Positions 1-5,013 of a stretch of DNA of 8,911 bases are shown in pieces (position 1 is the stretch's first letter; each line of letters starts with the position of its first letter). Source of the stretch: Rhizobium sp. Q54. GTDB lineage: Bacteria > Pseudomonadota > Alphaproteobacteria > Rickettsiales > UBA1997. The translations under genes were made by a program, and so were the position numbers. Under the pieces are notes generated by a model. That model was given only the letters and a program-made list of their open reading frames with translations. It made no database searches and had not been told where the DNA came from. Location of the stretch: assembly GCA_945865745.1 (NCBI GenBank), contig CAMBFP010000040.1, positions 1 through 8,911 of the forward strand, read 5' to 3'.

Positions 1-80
1 AGTGGCTCTGATCATTACGAGCAATTCCTTGAAATGATTCAAAGTCACGTGTTCATTTTTTTTGCAAGATTCTTCCACCC
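1..80. other. Window-edge segment with two ambiguous open frames
   Basis: No gene can be assigned here. On the plus strand frame 1 is open from the window edge to a stop at 115-117 and would encode a C-terminus beginning SGSDHYEQFLEMIQS before running into the palindromic element. On the minus strand a GTG at 78-76 opens a 26-codon frame running off the left edge (begins MEESCKKNEHVTLNHF). It is preceded by GAGGA about six bases upstream, supplied by the palindromic element. Either could be a real gene end or start. I recognise neither, and both are too short to judge by codon use. Confidence 0.25.
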
Positions 81-167
81 GTCATCCTCGCGAAGGCGGG
101 GATCCAGGAGGATTTAGTTACTTAATCCAAATACGCTATCCTAGATCCCCACCTTCGCGAGGATGAC
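81..167. repeat. Long inverted repeat, dispersed palindromic element (R1)
   Basis: The arms 81-109 and 139-167 are reverse complements at 27 of 29 positions, separated by a 29-nt loop. The two mismatches, 97/151 and 105/143, are C against A on the plus strand and would be G-U wobbles in a minus-strand transcript. The arm core (CTCGCGAAGGCGGGGATCC) is of the kind found many times in Rickettsiales-like and some other proteobacterial genomes; that family link is from memory. It lies between an unidentified edge region and ccmC. It could act as a terminator-like or mRNA-stabilising hairpin, or be a non-autonomous mobile element. No transposase or flanking target duplication is evident. Confidence 0.85.
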
Positions 168-227
168 GAGGTACTTTTTGCGCTAAAATTTGTGATTAGT
201 AATTTCTTTTCTAGAGTCTTTTGTGTT

Positions 228-254
228 GTCGCCCTTCGAAAGGCTCAGGGTGAC
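228..254. repeat. Small palindromic element upstream of ccmC (R2)
   Basis: The arms 228-235 and 247-254 pair over 8 bp (GTCGCCCT with AGGGTGAC, one G-T wobble on the plus strand), with an 11-nt loop. The AGGCTCAGGGTGAC half resembles the right half of the element at 4956-5004, so both probably belong to one dispersed family. It lies 20 bp before the preferred ccmC start. It is translated only if ccmC is given its upstream GTG start, which would add a repeat-encoded leader (LSPFERLRVT). Confidence 0.65.
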
Positions 255-273
255 GCTTTATGTTCTAGTAAAA

Positions 274-975
274 ATGTTCAAACAACTTTTTCGCCACCTA
301 TTTTTATTTCAAAATTTCGAAAAAAATTTCCGTTTTTTCGCGCCATTTTCTTTTGCAACTTTTGCAATTTTTTTGGCCTTGGCGATTCCTTCGATTTTAA
401 ATTCTCCAAATGATTACCAGCAAAGCAATGCTGTGCTAATAATGTATGTGCATGTTCCGGCGGCTTGGATGGCGCTTCTGATTTATACCTTGCTCGCCAT
501 CTTTAATCTCTCTGGATTCATTTGGAAAAATCCATTTTTTTATTTGATTGCGCGTTCGATTGCATTGATCGGGGCCATGTTTGCTTTTATTACTTTGACC
601 ACTGGCAGCATTTGGGGCAAGCCGATCTGGGGCACTTGGTGGGTGTGGGATGCGCGACTAACTTCGGTGTTGGTTTTATTTTTCCTCTATCTTGGCTACA
701 TTATTTTGCTCGATTCTTTCGAGGATCGAAGCAAGGGCGAGCGCATTGCTGCGATCATCTCAATTATCGGTTTTATCAATGTGCCAATCGTAAAATTTTC
801 GGTCGAATATTGGAACTCTCTTCACCAGCCAGCGAGCATTTTACGCAAGGGTGGAGTGGCCATCGACCCAATGATGCTTAAGCCTTTGCTTCTGATGTTT
901 GGTGTGTATTTTTCTTACTTTGTTTTCCTGTCACTGCTTCGAGTTCGAAGCGCAATTCTTGAGAAGAAAAAATGA
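274..975 (+). CDS. ccmC: Haem exporter/handling protein CcmC (cytochrome c maturation)
   Basis: CcmC is an inner-membrane protein of the System I cytochrome c maturation pathway. It presents haem for covalent attachment to the chaperone CcmE. The 233-residue product has about six membrane segments (near 22-41, 62-82, 88-111, 129-146, 158-173 and 201-222). It carries the tryptophan-rich WWD motif WGKPIWGTWWVWDARLT at 114-130 and histidines at 60 and 184, matching the E. coli haem-ligand positions His60 and His184. That agreement is the main reason for choosing the ATG at 274. An in-frame GTG at 223 would add 17 residues encoded largely by a palindromic repeat. No strong Shine-Dalgarno site is seen. 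The stop overlaps the fdxA start (ATGA), indicating an operon. The other ccm genes are absent from the window. Family assignment is secure; the start is fairly secure. Confidence 0.95.
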   Translation: MFKQLFRHLFLFQNFEKNFRFFAPFSFATFAIFLALAIPSILNSPNDYQQSNAVLIMYVHVPAAWMALLIYTLLAIFNLSGFIWKNPFFYLIARSIALIGAMFAFITLTTGSIWGKPIWGTWWVWDARLTSVLVLFFLYLGYIILLDSFEDRSKGERIAAIISIIGFINVPIVKFSVEYWNSLHQPASILRKGGVAIDPMMLKPLLLMFGVYFSYFVFLSLLRVRSAILEKKK

Positions 976-1310
976 CTTACGTTGTAACCGATAATTGTGT
1001 TCGCTGCAAATACACTGACTGCGTTTCTGTTTGCCCGGTCGATTGTTTTTACGAAGGTGAAAATATGTTGGTGATCGATCCAGAAGCTTGCATTGATTGC
1101 GGCGTTTGTGTTCTTGAATGCCCGGCTGAAGCGATTTCGCCTGAGTCACCAGACTTGTTAAAATGGGTTGAAATCAATCGTGAATATTCAAAAAAATGGC
1201 CGGTGATTACGAAGAAAAAAGATGCGCCAGCGGATGCAAAAGATTTCGACGGAATGAAGAATAAATTCGAAACACTTTTTGATCCACGTGCTTTTGGTGA
1301 GAAGAAATAA
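972..1310 (+). CDS. fdxA: 7Fe ferredoxin FdxA ([3Fe-4S][4Fe-4S])
   Basis: This is a small soluble electron carrier of the seven-iron ferredoxin family, 112 residues long. Cysteines fall at 9, 12, 17, 21, 25, 40, 43, 46 and 50. By alignment with Azotobacter ferredoxin I (offset by one), C9, C17 and C50 would hold the [3Fe-4S] cluster and C21, C40, C43 and C46 the [4Fe-4S] cluster, leaving C12 and C25 free. The C-terminal half (about 60-112) is the usual extension of this family, ending near DPRAFGEKK. The ATG overlaps the ccmC stop by four bases and is preceded by GAGAAG five bases upstream, so translational coupling is likely. The physiological partner is not shown by the sequence. Pairing with ccmC hints at a respiratory or redox context, which is inference. 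Confidence 0.95.
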   Translation: MTYVVTDNCVRCKYTDCVSVCPVDCFYEGENMLVIDPEACIDCGVCVLECPAEAISPESPDLLKWVEINREYSKKWPVITKKKDAPADAKDFDGMKNKFETLFDPRAFGEKK

Positions 1311-1375
1311 AACTCGATTAAGAAAAAATCAGCAGAGGCAAAAAACACTCAGCGATCTTTTGCTTTTTGCGGAGC

Positions 1376-1402
1376 AAATTCTGAAGAAACAGAGAATTTT
1401 TT
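1376..1402. terminator. Candidate terminator between convergent fdxA and fmt
   Basis: A perfect 7-bp stem (AAATTCT at 1376-1382 with AGAATTT at 1393-1399) has a 10-nt loop and runs into Ts at 1397-1402, as expected for a weak intrinsic terminator of the ccmC-fdxA transcript. An alternative hairpin just upstream, GCAAAA 1338-1343 with TTTTGC 1358-1363, is followed by five Ts. Both stems are AT-rich and weak. The site lies where two genes converge, and it overlaps the fmt stop codon (1401-1403). Confidence 0.35.
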
Positions 1403-2306
1403 AAATCTTAATTCCGCGTAAAAATTCTTCCAGAGGCATCGCTTTCTTTCCTTGGCGCTGTAAGATTAGAGGTCTTATTACTCCTTGCCCACACTGAATT
1501 GAGAAATCACTTTCTGAAATTTCTCCCACTGCATTTTCGCAAGAATTTTTGTCCAAAATTTCTGCTGAAAATATTTTTATCTTCTCTTCTTTAAACATGA
1601 AAGAAGCGCCAAGAGAGCCACTTAATCCACGGATATGGCAATCGATTTCTTCGGCAGATTTTTTCCAGTCAATTTCGCATTCAGACTTTTCGAGTTTTTT
1701 GGCGTAAGTGAGTCCGGCCTCGTCTTGTTTGATTCCGTGCAAATTTCCTTTTAAAGATTTAACCAAAAGCTCTGCGCCGATTTCTGAAAATTCTTTTTCT
1801 AATTCAGCGTAAGTTTCTTTTCCAGAAAGCTTGTAATCGAGCTTTGCGACGATTTCGCCACTGTCTAAACCCTTGTCCATTTTAATCACGCAAACTGCCG
1901 TTTCTTTGTCACCAGCCATAATTGTACGCTGAATTGGCGCAGCTCCACGCCATCTTGGAAGAAGAGAGGGGTGAATGTTGAAGCAGCCTAATTTTGTACC
2001 GTCGAGAATCTCTTGCGGTAGAATTAATCCGTAAGCAACGACTACTGCGGCGTCAGCATTGAAGCTAGAAAATTCTTTCTGCACCGCTGCATCGCGTAAA
2101 GTTTTTGGCGTGATTATTTTTAAACCATTTTGCAGTGCCAAATTATGAATCGGCGAATTTTGTAATTTATGCCCGCGACCACCGATTTGTGGCTCTCGGC
2201 TGTAGACAGCAACAATTTCAAATTTAGGATCATTATTCTGTTGGGCGAGTAACTTTTTTAAAGTTGGACAAGCAAACTCAGGCGTGCCCATGAAGATTAT
2301 TTTCAT
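1401..2306 (-). CDS. fmt: Methionyl-tRNA formyltransferase
   Basis: Fmt transfers a formyl group from 10-formyl-tetrahydrofolate to initiator Met-tRNA in the cytoplasm, allowing bacterial translation initiation. At 301 residues it is of normal length. The N-terminal transferase domain (1 to about 200) opens with MKIIFMGTPEFA. It has the GGRGHKLQNSPIH loop at 42-54 and the NIHPSLLPRWRGAAPIQ signature at 110-126. N110, H112 and D148 (in GLDSGEI) match the catalytic Asn/His/Asp. The C-terminal tRNA-binding domain (about 203-298) contains YAKKLEKSECEIDW and LQRQGKKAMPLEEFLRG. Where relatives have a PWP or PFP stretch after IRGLS, this protein reads GSL (230-232), which is odd. def is not adjacent. 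The start codon lies only 3 bp from that of the divergent lspA. Confidence 0.97.
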   Translation of the reverse strand: MKIIFMGTPEFACPTLKKLLAQQNNDPKFEIVAVYSREPQIGGRGHKLQNSPIHNLALQNGLKIITPKTLRDAAVQKEFSSFNADAAVVVAYGLILPQEILDGTKLGCFNIHPSLLPRWRGAAPIQRTIMAGDKETAVCVIKMDKGLDSGEIVAKLDYKLSGKETYAELEKEFSEIGAELLVKSLKGNLHGIKQDEAGLTYAKKLEKSECEIDWKKSAEEIDCHIRGLSGSLGASFMFKEEKIKIFSAEILDKNSCENAVGEISESDFSIQCGQGVIRPLILQRQGKKAMPLEEFLRGIKI

Positions 2307-2312
2307 TAAATG
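2304..2312. promoter_or_regulatory. Divergent start junction fmt/lspA with no intergenic promoter space
   Basis: The fmt start codon occupies 2306-2304 on the minus strand and the lspA start codon 2310-2312 on the plus strand, leaving three bases between them. Neither has a clear Shine-Dalgarno sequence. Any promoter and leader for lspA must lie inside fmt on the antisense strand, and the reverse holds for fmt. The 5' ends of the two transcripts would therefore be complementary. I could not identify convincing -35/-10 boxes on either side. Confidence 0.5.
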
Positions 2313-2798
2313 TTGGTTAGAAAAAAATTATTTTTACTCGGGATTTTTGTTGTGATCACGGTCACATTTTGTGATTTGTTAAGCAAGCAACTGATCTTTT
2401 CTCTCTTAGAGCAACAAGGCTCAATCAATCCTGAAATTCAAATCTTCAGCTTTTTTTCACTGGTAAAAGTTTTGAATCACGGCGTGAGTTTTGGAATGTT
2501 TAGCAATCTTGAAAACAGCCAAATTATTTTTTCTTGCTTGCAAGGTGGGATTGCGCTGGTGCTTTTTTTTTGGCTTTACCACAATGAAAAATTGCATTTT
2601 GCTTGGGCTCTTGGTCTGATTATTGGCGGGGCTTTTGGTAATGTAATTGACCGAATTCAAAATGGCGCAGTCGCTGACTTTTTGGATTTTCATATTTCTA
2701 CTTACCATTGGCCAGCCTTTAATTTAGCTGACTCATGTATATTCATCGGAGTCGCAATTTTACTTTTAGACGATCTCCTATGTTCAAAAAAATCCTAA
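2310..2798 (+). CDS. lspA: Prolipoprotein signal peptidase (signal peptidase II)
   Basis: LspA is an inner-membrane aspartic protease that cleaves the signal peptide of diacylglyceryl-modified prolipoproteins in front of the conserved cysteine. The 162-residue product has the expected four membrane segments (about 7-29, 69-90, 96-112 and 138-156). Family motifs are visible: KVLNHGVSFGMF (53-64), GGAFGNVIDRIQNG (106-119), VADFLDF (121-127) and FNLADS (137-142). D123 and D141 correspond to the catalytic pair, and D114 is the conserved Asp of the NxxDR box. The ATG at 2310 leaves a short basic N-terminus (VRKK) before the first membrane segment. The 3' end overlaps a small lipoprotein gene by 19 bp, which links the protease with a probable substrate. 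Confidence 0.96.
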   Translation: MLVRKKLFLLGIFVVITVTFCDLLSKQLIFSLLEQQGSINPEIQIFSFFSLVKVLNHGVSFGMFSNLENSQIIFSCLQGGIALVLFFWLYHNEKLHFAWALGLIIGGAFGNVIDRIQNGAVADFLDFHISTYHWPAFNLADSCIFIGVAILLLDDLLCSKKS

Positions 2799-2974
2799 TT
2801 TTATTTTTAGTTTTTGGCGGATTTTCTTGTGCTAAAGATAAGGATGATCCCTTAATAATGCCGCCGAATTTTGCCGAAATGCCCGACCCAAATAATCCCG
2901 AAAAACCTACGACCGAGCAAAGCGAAGAAAGCGTTGCGCGGTTGAAGGAGCTTTTGCTGCAGAGCAACGAGTAA
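2780..2974 (+). CDS. Small BamF-like (DUF3035) lipoprotein
   Basis: This encodes 64 residues with a basic start (MFKK), a hydrophobic stretch (5-12) and a cysteine at 17 in GGFSC, as in a lipoprotein signal peptide. The residues before the cysteine (G-F-S) depart from the usual L-A/S-G/A lipobox. The mature part has DPLIMPPNFAEMPDP (22-36), resembling the P-L-x-x-PP-F core of DUF3035. That family includes BamF, the alphaproteobacterial accessory lipoprotein of outer-membrane protein assembly, and it is characteristically encoded right after lspA. The start overlaps lspA by 19 bp with no Shine-Dalgarno, so coupled translation is likely. The residue after Cys is Ala, not Asp, so the +2 inner-membrane retention rule does not apply. 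It is shorter than most BamF proteins. Lipoprotein call is good; BamF identity is moderate. Confidence 0.7.
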   Translation: MFKKILILFLVFGGFSCAKDKDDPLIMPPNFAEMPDPNNPEKPTTEQSEESVARLKELLLQSNE

Positions 2975-2986
2975 TTTTTATCCCTT

Positions 2987-3055
2987 CGTCGATTGATCAG
3001 AATTGAGACTTCTTGAGCTTTAACTGAAGCAGATCTCGAATCTGTTCGACCGACG
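2987..3055 (+). other. Foldable segment in the gap before yajC
   Basis: In the 104-bp gap between the lipoprotein gene and yajC, 2987-2996 (CGTCGATTGA) can pair with 3046-3055 (TCGACCGACG) over 10 positions, with one A-C mismatch and one U-G wobble. Inside, 3029-3034 pairs with 3040-3045 around a CTCGA loop, and GCTT/AAGC (3018-3021 with 3027-3030) is a competing short hairpin. The result is a multi-branch shape of about 69 nt ending 23 bp before the yajC ATG. No T-run follows, so it is not an intrinsic terminator. No known riboswitch or tRNA signature is recognised. It may be a 5' leader structure or chance. Confidence 0.3.
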
Positions 3056-3078
3056 TAAACACTTAATTTTTAAACAAC

Positions 3079-3414
3079 ATGTTCATTTCTCAAGCCTTCG
3101 CACAAGAAGCTGCAGCTGCAGCTCCACAATCTTTTTCTTTCGCAAGCTTTGTTCCGCTAATTGCAATTTTTGCGATTTTTTACTTCCTTATTATTCGTCC
3201 GCAAAGCAAGAAAATGAAAGACCATCAAGAGCTGGTGAATAACCTAAAAACTGGAAATAAAGTTGTGACCAACGGTGGAATTATTGGCGTGGTGAAAGAA
3301 GTTCTGGTTAAAGAAAACCAAGTTGAAATCGAAATTGCTGAAGGCGTTCGTGTAAAAATTATGAAAAATTACGTCTCTGATTTCGTTCAAGAAGAAAACA
3401 AAAAAACTAAGTAA
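3079..3414 (+). CDS. yajC: Sec translocase accessory subunit YajC
   Basis: YajC is a single-span inner-membrane protein that associates with SecD-SecF and the SecYEG channel; its exact mechanistic role is unsettled. The 111-residue product starts MFISQAFAQE, typical of alphaproteobacterial YajC, followed by an alanine run (11-15). The membrane helix is about 24-39 and ends in the hallmark FYFLIIRPQSKK (34-45). The cytoplasmic domain shows LKTGNKVVTNGGIIGVV (56-72). It is followed by secD after three bases, the classical order. No Shine-Dalgarno is visible before ATG 3079. The alanine run is encoded by a 16-bp perfect palindrome (3108-3123, GCTGCA units), probably incidental. Confidence 0.95.
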   Translation: MFISQAFAQEAAAAAPQSFSFASFVPLIAIFAIFYFLIIRPQSKKMKDHQELVNNLKTGNKVVTNGGIIGVVKEVLVKENQVEIEIAEGVRVKIMKNYVSDFVQEENKKTK

Positions 3415-3417
3415 AAA

Positions 3418-4944
3418 ATGCTTCATTTCTCCAAAGCCAAAATTCTTTTTATTTCGTTAATCTGTCTTGCCTCGATCATTTATGCGGCTCCATCAATGTT
3501 GATTGGAAGTGGCGAATCTTTCGTTCAGAAAATTTTGCCACAGCAAAAAGTGAATCTTGGTCTCGATTTACGCGGCGGATCGCAGCTGATGCTCGAGGTT
3601 GATTTTGATTACTACGTTAAAGAACAGCTCACAAATTTGCGCGACGAAATAAAAAATTCTTTTCGCGATGAATCTGTGCGTGTAGTGCCAGAGCTAGCTG
3701 GCAGTAAAATTATTTTTACTCTTACTGACGAAGAACAGAAAAAATTGGCGAAGAAATTAATTAAAAAACTTAACGGAAATGTTGATGTTGATGAAAATTC
3801 TGGTCAGTTTCAGGTCTATTTTTCTGACGCAGAATTGGTGGTGATTAAACAAAACCTGATCAAGCAATCGATTGAAATTATTCGTCGTCGTATTGACGAA
3901 AATGGCACAAAAGAACCAACGATTCAGGCGCAAGGTGAAGACAGAATTTTGCTGCAAGTTCCAGGAATTGAAAATTCTTCTGAGCTTAAATCTCTGCTTG
4001 GAAAAACTGCGAAAATGACTTTTCATTTCTTAGCCGAAAATCACGCGGAACAAGATGTAATGCGGTTGTTTGATTACGAAAATCGTCAATATCCAGTTAG
4101 GAAGGAAGTGGTTTTAAGTGGCGATTTACTTACCGATGCCAACCCAACTTACCACGAAGGAATGCCGGCGGTGAATTTTCGTTTTAATGCTGTTGGTTCA
4201 CGTAAATTTGCGCAAATTACCAAAGATAATGTTGGTAAAATTTTGGCAATCGTGCTCGACGGAAAAGTGGTTACTGCGCCTAGAATTAACGGCATAATCA
4301 ATCAAGGCTCAGGAGTAATTTCAGGAAATTTCACCACAAAAGAAGCGAGTGAAGTTGCGCTTTTGCTCAGAGCTGGCGCACTGCCAACGCCTCTTAAGGT
4401 TGTTGAAGAAAGAACTGTTGGCCCATCACTTGGCCTTGACTCAATAAATAGCGGTAAGCTCTCAGTGCTTGTCGCAATTGGCTTCATCGGCAGCTTTATG
4501 CTTTTGTTCTACGGATTTTTTGGCTTACTCGCCAACGTCGCAATGCTAATAAATATTGCGATTATCATTGCCGTTCTAGCCGCGATTGGCGCAACTTTAA
4601 CATTGCCAGGAATTGCTGGAATCGTGTTAACAATGGGCATGTCGGTTGATGCCAATGTGTTAATTTTTGAGCGCATCAAGGAAGAATTGCGTGAGAAAAA
4701 AGCTGTGCTTGCTTCAATCGAGCTCGGCTTCAATCAGGCTTTCCGTACAATTATAGATTCGAATTTAACGACGTTAATAGTCGCCTTTTTCCTTTATCTT
4801 TTTGGCAACGGTCCAGTGAAGGGTTTTGCGGTAACACTTTCAATCGGCATTCTTTCTTCAATGTTTTCAGCGATTATTTTAACGCGAATGTTGATTGCGA
4901 TTTGGTTGAAAAAAGTGAGACCGAAGAAACTTAATTTGATTTAA
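3418..4944 (+). CDS. secD: Protein translocase subunit SecD
   Basis: SecD forms, with SecF, the proton-motive-force-driven motor that helps pull proteins out of the SecYEG channel on the periplasmic side. The 508 residues include membrane segment 1 (about 7-24), the LGLDLRGGSQLMLEV motif (47-61), a large periplasmic region with RRRIDENGTKEPTIQAQGEDRI (156-177, conserved positions R157, N162 and G163), and membrane segments 2-6 between about 347 and 497. The motif GMSVDANVLIFERIKEEL (407-424) carries D411, the conserved intramembrane aspartate used for proton coupling. The ATG is three bases after the yajC stop, so the two are co-transcribed. secF, usually next, is replaced by lptD after a palindromic element, so SecF must be encoded elsewhere. 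Confidence 0.97.
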   Translation: MLHFSKAKILFISLICLASIIYAAPSMLIGSGESFVQKILPQQKVNLGLDLRGGSQLMLEVDFDYYVKEQLTNLRDEIKNSFRDESVRVVPELAGSKIIFTLTDEEQKKLAKKLIKKLNGNVDVDENSGQFQVYFSDAELVVIKQNLIKQSIEIIRRRIDENGTKEPTIQAQGEDRILLQVPGIENSSELKSLLGKTAKMTFHFLAENHAEQDVMRLFDYENRQYPVRKEVVLSGDLLTDANPTYHEGMPAVNFRFNAVGSRKFAQITKDNVGKILAIVLDGKVVTAPRINGIINQGSGVISGNFTTKEASEVALLLRAGALPTPLKVVEERTVGPSLGLDSINSGKLSVLVAIGFIGSFMLLFYGFFGLLANVAMLINIAIIIAVLAAIGATLTLPGIAGIVLTMGMSVDANVLIFERIKEELREKKAVLASIELGFNQAFRTIIDSNLTTLIVAFFLYLFGNGPVKGFAVTLSIGILSSMFSAIILTRMLIAIWLKKVRPKKLNLI

Positions 4945-4955
4945 TTAGGGGGATC

Positions 4956-5004
4956 CACCCTGAGCTCGTCGAGGGGTGCACATGCTTCGACAAACTCAGG
5001 GTGA
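4956..5004. repeat. Palindromic element between secD and lptD (R3)
   Basis: The arms 4956-4972 and 4987-5003 are reverse complements at 15 of 17 positions, with a 14-nt loop. Each arm contains a copy of the sequence CTCAGGGTG or its complement next to TCGAC. The mismatches, 4965/4994 and 4967/4992, are C against A on the plus strand and G-U in a minus-strand RNA. The element fills nearly the whole 69-bp gap. It could weaken read-through from secD to lptD, protect the upstream mRNA end, or contribute to lptD translation initiation. Its minus-strand reading (SHPEFVEACAPLDELRVDPP) is a repeat-encoded peptide, not a gene. Confidence 0.8.
4998..5004 (+). promoter_or_regulatory. Possible lptD ribosome binding site inside element R3
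   Basis: AGGGTGA ends nine bases before the lptD ATG. Its GGTGA can pair with the CCACU part of the 16S rRNA anti-Shine-Dalgarno region. No other purine-rich site lies before lptD. Because these bases form one arm of the R3 hairpin, folding would hide the site. Inference only. Confidence 0.35.
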
Positions 5005-5013
5005 CTACGGTTA

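Noticed and set aside
81..254. CRISPR array or insertion sequence end near the left edge
   Set aside because: There are only two unlike palindromes, no regular direct repeats with spacers, no transposase and no visible target duplication.
223..273. ccmC start at GTG 223
   Set aside because: It adds 17 residues mostly encoded by a repeat, and it shifts the conserved histidines away from positions 60 and 184 that the ATG at 274 gives exactly.
1049..1348. 99-residue minus-strand frame over fdxA
   Set aside because: It is antisense to a ferredoxin with all cluster cysteines in place, and its composition is that of a shadow frame.
2987..3055. tRNA or small structured RNA of a known class in the yajC leader
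   Set aside because: The span is tRNA-sized, but there is no 7-bp acceptor stem, T-loop GTTCRA in the right place, or anticodon arm. No known riboswitch core is recognised.
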